Source of the DNA: Gracilaria gracilis | Lineage: Eukaryota; Rhodophyta; Florideophyceae; Gracilariales; Gracilariaceae | Reading direction: 5' to 3' | Length of the DNA: 53,052 nucleotides | Assembly (NCBI GenBank): GCA_030374805.1 | Contig: JARGSG010000016.1 | Span: 1 to 53,052 of the forward strand | Part shown: positions 39,455-51,663 of the stretch, piece by piece | How the letters are laid out: each line of letters starts with the position of its first letter | Position numbering within the stretch: the first letter of the stretch is position 1 | Translations under genes and position numbers: made by a program | Notes under the pieces: generated by a model | Told to the model about the DNA's origin: nothing | The model's input: only the letters and a program-made list of their open reading frames with translations | The model's database searches: none

Positions 39455-40695
39455 GTGCTCTACGCCCTCCCGTTTTGGATCAACACAAGGTCTATTGTGT
39501 GGCATTTAGTGAAAATAGAGAATTGATTGCGTCCGGATCGGAGGATGAAAGTATTCGGGTTTGGAATGCAGAAACTGGAAGATGCTTAGGCACTGCTTGG
39601 ATTGGAGATATTGTGTTGTGCGTAGCATTTGCTGCAGAAGACACCAAGATTCTTTGGGGATCGGTTGATGGAAGGTTTGGGTCGTGGGAGCATTCTCATT
39701 GGTTGGCTGTGAGGACAAATCTTGGCATGAGGGAACAAATTACGTACGTGGGAGTATCTGAAGACTTAGAGGGACTTTTTGGGGATTGGTGCGGAACGGT
39801 TCGAGTGTGGGACACGGGAGGCGGACAGGCGGAGATTGCGAGCGGCGGTGAAGACGGGCATGACGAAGCGATAGAGTGCGTGGCCATGAGTGCGGACGGG
39901 AAGCTGATCGCGTCGGGGTCGCAGGACGGGACGATACGGCTGTGGGACGGCGAGAGCGGCGCGCTGCTGCCAGGGGCGCTGTGCGGGCACAGCGGCCGGG
40001 TGGTGGATGTTTCGTTTAGCGCGGACGGGCGGCGTCTCGTGTCCGGCGGTGACGACGCGACGGTTCGAGTGTGGGACGTGCGCAGTGCGGCCGCCGTGGG
40101 CGAGCCGCTGCGCGGCCACGGAGGCAACGTGTTATGCGTGGCCATGAGCGTGGACGGGGCGCGCGCCGTGTCGGTGTCGCTGACGTCGACGTGGGACTCG
40201 GAGGTGCGCGTGTGGGACACGCAGCGCGGCGCCGCCGTGTGCGAGCCGCTGCTCTGCGGCCGCGTGGACAGGAACAGCGTCACGCGCTCGGGCCCGTACG
40301 TGGCCATGTCCGCCGACGGCACGCGCGTGGCGTCGTCGTCCCGGGACAAGAAGCTGCACGTGTGGGACGTGGCGGCGCACGTGGCCACGCACCACTTCTC
40401 CTTCTGCAATGCTCCACGTGTCGTTTCGCTGCGCAGCGCCAGCGCCGTCGTTTGGCTTGACGATGGCAGCGCGCACGTGTGCAGTTTGGAGCACTCCACT
40501 TGTGTGCCGCATCCGGCGCCGCCGCCCTGTCCATGGGGCTCGAGCAGACTGGAGCTCAGCGACTCGCAACGCCTCGGTCTGTGGCTCGGCACAGCAGATG
40601 GAATTGGTACGTTTTGCCGCAGCTGCAAGCTCGGCTTCTTTTACCAATCTCACCTTGGCCTTCGGTTCTGCAATTTGGAGCTTTTCGCACCATGA
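39445..40695 (+). CDS. WD40-repeat beta-propeller protein (416 aa), copy B
   Basis: Seven WD units can be read in order: VYCVAFSENRELIASGSEDE..VW; a weak one (VLCVAFAAEDTKILWG); ITYVGVSED..VRVWD; IECVAMSADGKLIASGSQDG..LWD; VVDVSFSADGRRLVSGGDDA..VWD; VLCVAMSVDG..VRVWD; YVAMSADGTRVASSSRDKK..VWD. Together they could close one seven-bladed propeller, a scaffold for protein binding. A Cys/Leu-rich tail follows. No enzymatic domain is fused. The frame begins with TTG right after TGA and has no ATG until about residue 98, so the true start lies in an upstream exon or has been lost. Units 4-7 are much more GC-rich than the first three and than the neighbouring DNA. Copy B is open to its TGA stop, unlike copy A. 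Confidence 0.85.
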   Translation: MQLSALRPPVLDQHKVYCVAFSENRELIASGSEDESIRVWNAETGRCLGTAWIGDIVLCVAFAAEDTKILWGSVDGRFGSWEHSHWLAVRTNLGMREQITYVGVSEDLEGLFGDWCGTVRVWDTGGGQAEIASGGEDGHDEAIECVAMSADGKLIASGSQDGTIRLWDGESGALLPGALCGHSGRVVDVSFSADGRRLVSGGDDATVRVWDVRSAAAVGEPLRGHGGNVLCVAMSVDGARAVSVSLTSTWDSEVRVWDTQRGAAVCEPLLCGRVDRNSVTRSGPYVAMSADGTRVASSSRDKKLHVWDVAAHVATHHFSFCNAPRVVSLRSASAVVWLDDGSAHVCSLEHSTCVPHPAPPPCPWGSSRLELSDSQRLGLWLGTADGIGTFCRSCKLGFFYQSHLGLRFCNLELFAP

Positions 40696-41405
40696 TGTTC
40701 CCATCGCGGCCACTCTTGGGTAGCGTACCAAGAATGCGCACACAAATATCCTTTCTCGCACTGGTTCCGTGCCCTGATAGTCCCTCCTTTTTTGCGCAAG
40801 GCACTTTTGAAGCACCAATTTGTAACAAACGCCGCTGCAACTGCGCACCTTATTATCCAACACGCGCTGCAGTACTAATTGTCATACAAACACACGACGA
40901 AGGGCACGAAACACGTGGGGCGCATGCAACGTGGTAGCAAGGGTGGACAGCACATCTTCTTCGTTCCCAATTACACGTATTTTCGTTTCTGCCGTCGTTC
41001 GTTCGGTGCGACGGTGCGGCGAACAGGGAGCCGAGAATAATGTGAGCAGCCAACAAGATGCTTTGCCGGCCAGTGAGCACAAAGACTTCAACTCTCTATT
41101 TCCATATATCGCTAATGATTTCAAGTAGAATCTATAGTGTTTATCAAACCTGAATCGAACGATGACAAGCGTGTTCGAGAGCAAACAGTGATTCAGAACT
41201 CGGTGTGGGTTTGCGAACATGTGCGATACAGTATTGTACTAATTGAATATTATCGAAAGCAAGTGTAGATGAAGACAGCAATTGCGAGTGTACACGAGTA
41301 CTACTCGGAAAGTTTACTCGTCGAGTAGTGTACAGTTGGCTCCGGCGCATATAATCTTATTCAATAAAATGCTAGATAACACTCTAGCTATTTTAATGAT
41401 TAGTA

Positions 41406-41510
41406 CCCAGAAGAAAGGGCAGGGTTACAGTATTGTGGTTCCAGGAATTTTTTAACGCGCTCTTTTCACAGATCCAAGTTGCCAGCCCATAATGTGAAGA
41501 AGCCATCATA
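41406..41510. repeat. Inverted repeat X, left arm, copy B
   Basis: Matches 4484-4590 (two bases shorter). The right arm is at 44609-44667 plus 45832-45881. Confidence 0.85.
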
Positions 41511-41709
41511 GAATTTCTTTGTTTCTTAAATCATAATGTAAGATAGTATGTTCTTCAATGCAGAAGAATCCGCCACAACTCTTTCTTCAGTATGGTGCAG
41601 ATCGAAGATTTTCAATTTCAGGAAGACGATTCTGGCGGAATTCGACATTGTGCTGATTACCTTTAAAACGATACAATTGAGGAGTTGGGACGAAATATAT
41701 CGAGGCCAG

Positions 41710-42927
41710 TTACATAGTACACCTCGGCAACGGCGGATCCACCGCCATCAGTTCGGCGCTAGTGGAAGTTCCGAACACGCAGAACACTTCAGGGACGTTC
41801 GTCGAGCCAGCCGTTTGTGCGGGATCACACCCAGCACCGCATTCAGTACTGCAGAACGAGTTAGTATCCAGGTTGAATTTGATGTCAACACATCCGGACG
41901 TGTCCGGACAGCATTTGGCCGAGTTGCTATTAGTGCCACTGAGTTGTTGGAACAGGGTGTCACAGATTGCCTCCTTTGAGGAAGTACAATCTCCGGACGG
42001 AACGCACTCACCGCTGATGCAGTCGGTGCCAGGGGGACAGTCCGCGTTGGAGGTACAGGTTGTGGGAGGATCTATGCACAGGAAGGAGCTGTCCGGATCT
42101 CCTCCTGTGCATGTTTGATCGGTGGTACACTGCTGTTCACATCCAGAACCCCCGCCACTCATCGTGGTGCACACTTCTCCGCAATTCGGGCACACATCGC
42201 GGTTCACGCTGGAGGAGTCGAATTCGCATGACGCCGTGCTGCCAGACTCCGCGCAGCTCTCACACTCGACGCAAGTTTCCACAGGATCAGAGACACACAT
42301 TCCTCCAGAGCAGCCCAATTCGCCCACTGTCGATGAAGACAGACACTCTCGTCCCATGCACCTGGAGTCCGTGGACGCCGCCACGCACGCAGAAGCAGCA
42401 GTGGAACATTGTTGACAGACCGGACAGTCAACGGTGACAGGCACGTCTTCATAGTTGCACCAGCGCCTGGTGCCGCATTGTGAGGGCCCAGCGAAGGCTG
42501 TTTCTTCGTTGTCGCCGCAGACGACCACAGCGTGAGTGAACAAACGGAAAGTATCTGCACAGCAGTCTCCTACACTGAACAGTTCAATAGGACAAGTGAT
42601 GGTCTGCGACGAGCCGGAAGCCGGTGCCTTGCAAGCGAAACTACCAGGGACAGGAATGGTGGAAGTGCCGATGGTACTGGAGGAAGAGACCAAATCGACA
42701 TGGATGTCATCTGTGAGAGTACATCCTGGCAAAAGCGAATAGGAAACGGTTAGCGCACCGTTATCCAACTCCGCAGTGACCGTTCCAGCGGGCACACGGT
42801 TGCTTGAGTAAACCAGCGTATTGGTTGTCGAGAAGGAGAGTGGCAAGTCCTCACACGTTGCGTGCACCGACGAGATGCTCAAACACAGGAGCAGGAGGGC
42901 AGCGGCGAGCGACAGTAAGGAAGTCAT
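41710..42927 (-). CDS. Secreted cysteine-rich protein (405 aa from ATG 42927), copy B
   Basis: The frame opens at 43023, but the ATG at 42927 gives a clean signal peptide (MTSLLSLAAALLLLCLSISS, cleavage likely after VHA), so I prefer it. After about 140 residues of Ser/Thr-rich, beta-type sequence come many Cys residues in short-spaced pairs, such as CPVCQQC, CVECESC, CPNCGEVC, and a CTSNADCPPGTDCISGECVP unit like dickkopf/disintegrin-type Cys-rich modules. No membrane anchor follows the signal peptide. It is probably an extracellular-matrix or cell-wall protein held by disulfides. The family was not recognised. It lies on the minus strand between inverted repeats, with a TATA box about 100 bases upstream. 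Ends in TAA. Confidence 0.8.
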   Translation of the reverse strand: MTSLLSLAAALLLLCLSISSVHATCEDLPLSFSTTNTLVYSSNRVPAGTVTAELDNGALTVSYSLLPGCTLTDDIHVDLVSSSSTIGTSTIPVPGSFACKAPASGSSQTITCPIELFSVGDCCADTFRLFTHAVVVCGDNEETAFAGPSQCGTRRWCNYEDVPVTVDCPVCQQCSTAASACVAASTDSRCMGRECLSSSTVGELGCSGGMCVSDPVETCVECESCAESGSTASCEFDSSSVNRDVCPNCGEVCTTMSGGGSGCEQQCTTDQTCTGGDPDSSFLCIDPPTTCTSNADCPPGTDCISGECVPSGDCTSSKEAICDTLFQQLSGTNSNSAKCCPDTSGCVDIKFNLDTNSFCSTECGAGCDPAQTAGSTNVPEVFCVFGTSTSAELMAVDPPLPRCTM

Positions 42928-43023
42928 GGCGGAGAGGTTTGCAGAGTGGCTCAAACACAGAGCGGGAGTTGATGGGTGAGCGGATGGATCGGGAAGGAGT
43001 GAACGAAAATGGGAAGTGCGCAC

Positions 43024-43039
43024 ATATATTTATATATAT
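43024..43039 (-). promoter_or_regulatory. TATA-rich promoter of the Cys-rich gene, copy B
   Basis: TATATATAAATATAT on the minus strand about 100 bases upstream of the ATG at 42927. Identical in copy A. Confidence 0.45.
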
Positions 43040-43271
43040 GGGTGTCGAACGGTCGGGAATGTTATTGAGGAACGTGAAGCATTGCGTAGCTTTACGGGAA
43101 GCAGTGGCTCATACATATGACGCAGGCGCTTACAATGCGTGGCGTGACATCAGCAAATCCAAAATCACGTCATTCCTTGAGGACTGTTCAAAGTACGGAC
43201 AGCACCAATCATTCCTCAATCTCCCGTGCGAGCGACATTGAGAGCCTAATTTACAGCCCAGGATACTTTGA

Positions 43272-43688
43272 AACTGTCCTAACCTTCCAAGTCATGCAAC
43301 GAATCTGTACTACAGATTCTGTAGCCCACGAAATAAAAACTGGCCCGAAAAAGGTATCGAAAAGGCCTTTTGGATACCTTTCGGAAGACAGTGACTTACG
43401 TGTGATCTGCCCTAAGTAATTAATCCGTCCGCGAGTGTTGCGTGTGGTCTGGGCGAGACGCCCTAACCATTGCCCTCATCATCCATCATCAGCAGTGGCT
43501 CATACATATGAAAACTGTCCTAACCTTCCAAGTCATGCAACGAATCTGTACTACAGATTCTGTAGCCCACGAAATAAAAACTGGCCCGAAAAAGGTATCG
43601 AAAAGGCCTTTTGAATACCTTTCGGAAGACAGTGACTTACGTGTGATCTGCCCTAAGTAATTAATCCGTCCGCGAGTGTTGCGTGTGT
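43272..43688. repeat. Foldback-like array, left arm, copy B
   Basis: Two tandem units as at 6371-6790. The few extra bases of copy A are absent here. Confidence 0.85.
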
Positions 43689-44251
43689 GGTGGTTCGCTT
43701 TCATCTGGGTGCTATCTAGAGCTGGCATGACATGTGCAGCTCGTCACTAGGCTCGAATACGGTCCGCCTCGGTAAAATAACAATCCCTCGGGCTCATATC
43801 GCACTCTCGTACCAGTTGATAACCCTTATATAATGCATTATAGAGTATAGGATATATTCTAGGGGATGTTTTTACTAAAAACTTTTTAGTGTTATGTGGC
43901 GCCACGTATCTAGATAGTATCAAACCTTAGTAGATTTTGAGTCGAGTCGAATGAACCACTCAATAAGATTTGCAACAGTAACTGTTGAACTTGTTATTTG
44001 CACGAACAACTTTAAAGTGTTGTTTCAAAAACGGGATTTTGGAGGGTGATTTTGGCATGCTAGCTTGAGCTACAAGCATGTCTTGCCCAGCACAAGAACC
44101 AGAATGGGACTCAAACGATCGTAGTTGGGTCGGAGAAAGGGCGCTTCGAATTGGCGAAATGATACGAAGACGGCCGCTGAACTCTGTCATTTTGTTTATA
44201 GGCGCCGAAACCACCACACTTTTGACTGCAACACATTTTGGTCTTGTTTTT

Positions 44252-44606
44252 TGGATGATGAGGGCAATGGTTAGGGCGTCTGGCCCAGACCACACGCAAC
44301 ACTCGCGGACGGATTAATTACTTAGGGCAGATCACACGTAAGTCACTGTCTTCCGAAAGGTATCCAAAAGGCCTTTTCGATACCTTTTTCGGGCCAGTTT
44401 TTATTTCGTGGGCTACAGAATCTGTAGTACAGATTCGTTGCATGACTTGGAAGGTTAGGACAGTTTTCATATGTATGAGCCACTGCTGATGATGGATGAT
44501 GAGGGCAATGGTTAGGGCGTCTCGCCCAGACCACACGCAACACTCGCGGACGGATTAATTACTTAGGGCAGATCACACGTAAGTCACTGTCTTCCGAAAG
44601 GTATTC
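44252..44606. repeat. Foldback-like array, right arm, copy B
   Basis: Reverse-complement units as at 7355-7709. Confidence 0.85.
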
Positions 44607-44608
44607 AT

Positions 44609-44667
44609 TATGATGGCTTCTTCACATTATGGGCTGGCAACTTGGATCTGTGAAAAGAGCGCGTTAA
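44609..44667. repeat. Inverted repeat X, right arm inner part, copy B
   Basis: As 7712-7770. Ends in TTAA (44664-44667). Confidence 0.85.
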
Positions 44668-45831
44668 CCCTTTTCAGGCGGACCAGGAATAGGTGTGAAA
44701 CTTTCGGAATTCTCATTTTAGATGTATACATAACTACGCACGCACTGCATAGAAATATATATAATAAATTGAGTTGAGGAGGACTTTCTCTCTTCTTTCA
44801 TTTACTATATGTAGTATAAAATAGGAACCCATACATTTTAAGATATGCGGGTCGAACTTGAACGCTCGAAAGGAAGCTAGAACGCTTCATGGACAAGAAT
44901 TTAGTCAAATTTTTTGGAAGAGGTTCTCTTCCAATTGGAATAGTTCCGCTTCCAGGTGCATAATATAGGTACAAGCCATTCATTGCTGTACGCTTTATCA
45001 AGCTCGTAAGGCACATCTTTGTAAACTGCATAGCTATACCAAGTGAAAAACATAGATACAGTTAGCGAACTAGCGTGTTAGTAGGATCTCTAAAATTATT
45101 GGTGTTGATTATGATCATAACTATTGTGCTCACATTGTGCAAAATACATATAGGTCTTTTTATTCCTATTATGATGTAGAATATAAGAAAATCGTTTACA
45201 AACCTGACTAATTTCTATGTCAACCAGAACTGTTTCTTAGCAATCAATGTGCGGAGAAGAACCAAGCCATCCATAGAACAGAACACTCTTTGTGCTATCT
45301 TTGTGAGTCTATAAAGTCTCTCTTTTCCTACTTTGAATTTGTTGGGACGACAATTCAAAGAAGTGATGCAATTGTAGATATTTTAATATTTGAAGAAGGT
45401 CTACGAATTCAACAAAGTAATCAAAAGACAGATACCAAAGCATAACAAACAGTAGTGTACATCTTATCTATAGCCCTTCCTTGTGCTTTATTTGTAGTCT
45501 AAACAATCGTTTAAAAGAATTTTTTCCTGGCTTTCTGTGGGCGCAAGCTAATCAAACTTCTATAGAGTCTAGAGAAAATAAAGAAGAACTTTTCACCGCT
45601 ATTTAATACGTACTGCATGCTCTTGAAGGCCTTCTTCCGAAGAGTTCTGTACACCGGAATGCGATTATACAATGATCTTGTTCTTTATATTTCAGCAATG
45701 CAACATTCTGTGCATGAAAACCTTTATTTGTGAATAAGTCTATATGTATTCGGTACCTGGAAGAGATGCACTTCCAGTTGGAAGAGCTCTTCCAGGTACC
45801 TATTCCAGAATATCCTGGTACCCGACAAGGG
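44668..45831. mobile_element. piggyBac-like non-autonomous element (1164 bp), copy B
   Basis: Same length and ends as 7771-8934, flanked by TTAA at 44664-44667 and 45832-45835. Confidence 0.75.
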
Positions 45832-45881
45832 TTAAAGAATTCCTGGGACCACGATACTGTAACCCTGCCCTTTCTTCTGGG
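45832..45881. repeat. Inverted repeat X, right arm outer part, copy B
   Basis: As 8935-8984. Confidence 0.8.
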
Positions 45882-47334
45882 AATAGCGGGAAATTCGAAC
45901 TTCTTGAAAACTAAAACTAAAAACTATTATTGAAAATTATGAAAACTAAAACTATTATCGCAAATCGCAAAGCTCCTATAGGGGTGGAAAGCTGGCAATT
46001 GGCTCCACTTGCAAAGCTAATTTGGGCAAATTCAACTACTACAGTAGCGTTGGCTGCTGTTCTGGAGATCTACCTGCAGTGTTGGTACATTGCGATTTCG
46101 TGACGCTTATACATAGAATGCACAAATTCTATTCAAACACCGTTGTAAAAATAAATATTTTCACTTCAAAATATGCGCCGTGTTACACGGTGCATCTCGC
46201 TGCTTTTTTGGACACTAATTAAAATTGGATCAATTCAAAAACAACAAATTGGTATCCCAGAAAGCGAAATGTGTCGGAGATCAAGATTTTAGAGGTTGAA
46301 ACAAACGGACTCCCACAGTGCGATAATCTTTCATTCGGTGTGCATGAATGGCCTTATTCCAAGTGCCTGGTATTACAAACAAAATACTACGACAGTGAAG
46401 TTAATTCTTTAGTTATCTATTTGTTTCACTATCTTAAAAACATGCTTGATATTTATGAATACAGCATAACGCTATGAGCAATTAGACCTCTAGGTAAAAT
46501 TAACAAGAACCGCAAAATATCATTCTAAAAAGTACTTCAACATCTCAGTGGATCTTGTAGTCTCTGGCCTTTTAGTCAAAATGTGAATCTGATTTGACTT
46601 TATAGGTTCTCTATTCTCTCAAATAATTAAAAACACGTTGGCTACTTTAGAGGTTTTTAGAAAGTAACAAACGCTTTTCAAATAAGCTTAAAAACTTTTG
46701 CTTTTGAGAATCTAAGTACTTTCAGCGATAATGCTCTTTGTATTTTCGAGTATCTACAACTCCCACCGGGAGGGCCACGTCTACAAATTTGGTCAATCTG
46801 TATGCTCTGTTTCTACACAATAGCAAAATGTGATGGCAGTTTGTTGGAGTTCAAAGGGAGCTGATCGGAAGACCTTACAATTGGAATCAAAATATTTACG
46901 ATTGCATTGAATTGCTTTAAGAATTTTAGCACTTCATAATGCAATGCTACATTCCAGATGGCGCTGGAAAAGTATTTTCAGAAATAAATTGACATTCGAG
47001 ATTGTGAAGTTGAAACCCACTTGAGGCACGCAACAGGAGCTTCGCGAATTTTTTTCAGAAAAGCTTGCTTCCCAAACGCTGATAAAAGCGTTGCTAGCAG
47101 GTTGGTTTTAATAACAAGCAAAAACAACGTCCACGTTCCAACAATGACAGTTCAAATCACAAAAAACTGCGACACTGTTCGGAACCAAGGAGGCGCAACA
47201 GGGTCTGTCCACACTTGACCGCCGGCGGGCACTTCGCCGCGCCGAACGGTCGCACAATTTATATTGCCAGTGCACACCACCGCCGAATTGCTTTGAGCGC
47301 GTTGGGGCACGGCGCATAGAATGACGTTCATGTA
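45882..47334. other. AT-rich region without recognised gene, copy B
   Basis: Counterpart of 8985-10436. Nothing beyond short ORFs lacking domains. The last two bases are the TA target duplication. Confidence 0.5.
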
Positions 47335-47507
47335 CACCCAGTGACCGCAATTAGAGTGGGTCACACTATTTTCTGTAACAGTTCTGAGGAGAAAGAAACA
47401 TAAAATAGTGTGACCCACATTATGAAGTGTACCACACTAATAAAAAAGCAGTCTCAATTAATGTGGGCCACAATATTTATTCTCAACGCAATTAATATGG
47501 GTTAGCA

Positions 47508-49972
47508 ATATGTGTCGTGTTCCATATCAAAAGTACGGAATGGCACATTTTCAACTTTTCCAGGTTTCTACCTTCCTTTTGAGCCCAGATCTGTAGCTTT
47601 CGAATGAGACGGTTCTCGTAGAAAACGGATGTCTCAAACCCGAGATCTTGCGGTCTCTATGGTGTGAAACCGAGAACGCTGTTTTTCTGAAAAGCCCTTG
47701 AAGACGAAGGAACACGCATTTTAAATACATTGACACAGCGATAGTGCTCGTCTGATACCCCACCTATCACCACCATGATGGCGATGCCGTTTTTCACCGA
47801 TGACAACAGCGTAGACATCGAAGAACTCATTTCTCAAGATCTTGAACAACTGGACTCCGAACTCCTTCCAATGCCATACGAACCAGCAGATTCCGACCAA
47901 CAACACCTTGAATTATCATCGCATCTCTCGGACAGTGGTGCTGAAGATGACACGCTTTCCGCTTTAGTTTCTGAGCGTTGTGCCCGTCAGCACTATGATC
48001 GTATGTCTGCGAATTGCAGTTGTGATGCGAAGTGTTTACGACCCGACGACATTCCATTGGCTCTATCGTTTGGTGCCCTTGATGAAGACCAAAGAGTTAA
48101 CACTGTTAGGGGCATGTTACTCTGCTTGACTGCGCCAAAGGGCAAACAAAACCAACTGGTGCAATGGGATGCAGAGCGTGCCGAAAGAAGGAAGGCAAAG
48201 CGTCGGAGAACTACAACCCAGTGCAACACGTCAACAAGGTATGCCATCAGAGGATCTTGCGTTTGTCTATCTGCGTTTGCCGCAATAGTTCAGCTAAGCC
48301 CTCGCCATATTGAACGTCTCGCAAAACAACTTGCGGAGGAGAAAGTGTTCAGCATACGGAAAAACGAGAAATCCAAGGGGAGGAAGGGAAAGGAGTCGTT
48401 GCAAACTGCCACTGCGCTTGCATTCTTGCAACACCATGCTGCTCTTCATGCACTGTATTGTCCAAGCGGACGTGGGTCGGATGAAGAACATCCTGTTCAG
48501 TGGTTAAGCAGTGGCACCCGAAGATATGACGTTTACGAAATCTACAAAGTACAATGGAATGAGATCATTACGGCGGCTGCTCTAATGAGCATGGCAAGCG
48601 AGCCGGATGAGCCATTGACCAGGAACGCATTTCTCAAGACATGGAGGAAGAAGTATCCTACTTTACGTATCTTCAAAGCAGGAAGTGATTTCTGTGATTT
48701 GTGCACCGCACTCATGAGCTCGGCACGCAACGCGACGGCTCCAAACATAAGAGAAACAATGTTAAGGGCACGAGCGTTACATCGGGGCGAAGCATTGCAG
48801 GAATTCACACTGTACAAAACAATTCTTTCGTCGGCCAGTGCATGTCCATCATCCTCACCCATCCACCTCGTTTTTGACTTTGCCGAAAAGGTCTTACTTC
48901 CGCACTTACTGAGGCAACCGGGCCAAATGTATTTCGTTACGGGACTAAAGTTCGACATATTCGGTATATATAGTAGCTCGTTCAAGGTATGCAATGTCTA
49001 TGGGTTACCAGAAGGCCATTGGCCTAACAACAAGACTTGCAGCGAGGTGGCCTCTATGCTTCATCACGCAATTAGTGAGCATCGAGTTGCTGGGGCTATC
49101 ACTGAGCATCACAAGTGTTTAGACCTTCATGCCGATAATTGTAGTGGGCAAAACAAAAATAGGTTTATGATGTGGTATTTACTATGGCGTGTGGTCATGG
49201 GGTATGAAAGCAGGATAGTCTTGCGGTTCTTAGTCGCCGGACACACTAAGAACCGATGTGATGCAGCCTTTGGATTAGTTAAGCGGCGTTTAAAGCAGCA
49301 AAATGTTTTCGGACCAAAGGAGATGATGAAAGTCTTGGAGGAAAGTTCTGTGACAAACAAAGCAGTGTCGGCCGTGGAGGTGAATTGGATAGACTGGAAG
49401 GCGTTCTTAAAGAAGTTTTTCAAGATTCCAAATACGTTCAAGCTTTCAACGTATCATATATTCCGTTTTGATGCTGATTTCAAGGAGGGTGTGATGGTCA
49501 AGCGTCTGTCTAGTGATAATGAATGGTGCAGATACAGACTTTTGAAAACGACTGTCTCGTCTACAACGATTATGGAAGAAAGCCAATGTTTGCTTGAAAA
49601 TAATTCGTTCCAGTTGCCTATTTTGCCTTTGTCAGAGGTCAAATCTGTGCAAGAACAGACGCGGGAGGGATATCTAGTGAAGAACGTTTTAGATCGCTAT
49701 TATCAAAGTGATGAACAAAAGCGCACGGAGTACTTCTCTAGTGGGAGTGATTGGCGTAGCTAATCTGTAAAAAAGCACTTAATGCAGTAGTTTTATGATA
49801 ACTTCGGTCTACCTTGACCAATTCTTGTTTACTTCGGCTTGGATGGAAGGGGAGAGTGCGGTCTACAAGTTTGGTTTTGGCATGGAAAAGCGAGTTCTGA
49901 AGAGAAAATGGCCATAACTTTCGTCGAACTTTTGTGCCATTCCGTATTATTGATATGGACCCCAACACATAT
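47508..49972. mobile_element. TIR-bounded DUF7869 element nested in pogo, copy B
   Basis: TIRs at 47508-47547 and 49933-49972, identical to copy A. Confidence 0.75.
47775..49763 (+). CDS. DUF7869-like protein (662 aa), copy B
   Basis: Same as 10877-12865 except for Gln in place of Glu near residue 105 (LDEDQRVNT). All three acidic motifs are intact. Confidence 0.75.
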   Translation: MMAMPFFTDDNSVDIEELISQDLEQLDSELLPMPYEPADSDQQHLELSSHLSDSGAEDDTLSALVSERCARQHYDRMSANCSCDAKCLRPDDIPLALSFGALDEDQRVNTVRGMLLCLTAPKGKQNQLVQWDAERAERRKAKRRRTTTQCNTSTRYAIRGSCVCLSAFAAIVQLSPRHIERLAKQLAEEKVFSIRKNEKSKGRKGKESLQTATALAFLQHHAALHALYCPSGRGSDEEHPVQWLSSGTRRYDVYEIYKVQWNEIITAAALMSMASEPDEPLTRNAFLKTWRKKYPTLRIFKAGSDFCDLCTALMSSARNATAPNIRETMLRARALHRGEALQEFTLYKTILSSASACPSSSPIHLVFDFAEKVLLPHLLRQPGQMYFVTGLKFDIFGIYSSSFKVCNVYGLPEGHWPNNKTCSEVASMLHHAISEHRVAGAITEHHKCLDLHADNCSGQNKNRFMMWYLLWRVVMGYESRIVLRFLVAGHTKNRCDAAFGLVKRRLKQQNVFGPKEMMKVLEESSVTNKAVSAVEVNWIDWKAFLKKFFKIPNTFKLSTYHIFRFDADFKEGVMVKRLSSDNEWCRYRLLKTTVSSTTIMEESQCLLENNSFQLPILPLSEVKSVQEQTREGYLVKNVLDRYYQSDEQKRTEYFSSGSDWRS

Positions 49973-49977
49973 CCGTG

Positions 49978-51663
49978 TCAATTGACTAAGTCACTGTCAA
50001 TCTTCACTGCCTCACCATCAAAATGATTTTGATGCTTGGCGATGATCTCCTGCAAGTTGGGAAATAACTGCTTCTCTTCCCACAGCCCATTAACATTCAG
50101 AGAGAGACCAGTTCGTATCATTGCTTTGCGGGCATATGTCAAACCGTCAACATCTCTTTCCCGATTAACATCCATCACTGCCAACCCTGCCAAACGCAGA
50201 AAAAACGCTTTTCCGCGATTCCTAACCTTCCAAGACGAAGACAAAGCTTTCTTTTTAACCATTTCCATCTTGTGGTTCTTCCACCTGCCGTTCCATGCGA
50301 TCTTGATTTTTTGAATAATAAACGAATCAGCAGGCTGGACAAGGTGCGTTTCGTTTAATGTAAAGTATTGTATCTCAGTGTTAATGTGATTCGCCGCAGA
50401 CAACAGCTCCATAGTTTGATTGTGTCCACTTCAATTGTCCACAAACAAAATCCTCTTCCTTTTGTGTGGCAAGCGATTGATAACTTTTTTCTCTCCCAGC
50501 CATTGCGGCATAACAACCGTGTTCACCCAGCCTTTTGGCCCACCACGGTAAGAAACATTTGGCACATCATCTGGCACTCTCCGTATTGGGTAGGATCTGT
50601 TCTGGTTCTGAAAAACCATAAACACCGGTTCAATCTTTGCCAAAGGACCCCCGCTAATTCGAAGAACCATTGTCATACCCTCTTCACCTGGAAAAACCAC
50701 ATCTGCATACTTAACCTCTTTTTCTCCACAGAAAACAAGCGTGCGGCCATTATCCATGTTGATCATGAAGTGCGTTTCGTCTGCGTTTTCAACGTTTTCT
50801 TCTTTCCACAATCCTTTTCTAAACATTCGCAAGACATGCCCTAAATGGTAGGCAATCTCTTTGTGGATGAAAGTTGTCTTTTGTGGAGAAAGCAAGTGCT
50901 TTCCCGTGTGTGCGCGGCTTACAATTCGGTACCGGTCTGCAAAGGTTTGAACCCATCTCCGTGTGATGCAACATGTCAAAAGCTTTCCGGTCCCACTGTC
51001 AACGGCAAATTTGTGATATTCTTGCTTGTCAGAGTGATGTATCATCGTTTTAGCCATGAGCTGCAAGGTATTCCAGTTGAATTTTACGCCCAGTTTTCGC
51101 AGTCAGTCGAACTCTTGGAGTATATCGAGGTGGAGAACAGTGACCCAAGTCCTCGTCTTTCGTCCTCTACCACTGCGAGCTTTCAAGTTAATGCGCTTAA
51201 TACCAAGATGGGTTCTCTTTGTAATGGATGTGCATGACCCGTGAGTGCTCGGGTTTCCCTCCGAATCCACATACTGCTTTCTGCTCCGCCAGAGCCTACT
51301 TGCCTTTTGTAAATTTGCTTTGGGGCTACTGCGAAAGAAACCGGGAAATTGCTGCACTGTTTTCGATATAACATGGCGTTGGCCATTTTGTTGAGCATGG
51401 TGCCACATCCAAGACACTATCTTGGCCCGATCGGCAATGGAGAGGACATTGTTCACGCTTCGTTTCTTTTTCTCGGTGAGAGATGGAGTTTCAGTGGCGG
51501 AAGAATCTGTTGCGGAGGCATCTGGAGGGCTGGTGCGGTTGGTGTGGTCTTGTGCCATTGTGGTTTGTTTGCTGGCAGCGCGTTGGAACGCTGCAATGAT
51601 TGGCGATCCAGAGGTTGGAACGGTCATGTTGCGATGTGAGGCCTGGAGCTGGAAGAAAGACAA
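49978..51663 (-). pseudogene. pogo/Tigger-family transposase with two in-frame TGA codons, copy B
   Basis: As 13080-14765. The TGA codons are at 51103-51105 and 50431-50433. Their presence in both copies shows they are not sequencing errors confined to copy A, unless the copies are the same molecule. Confidence 0.85.
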
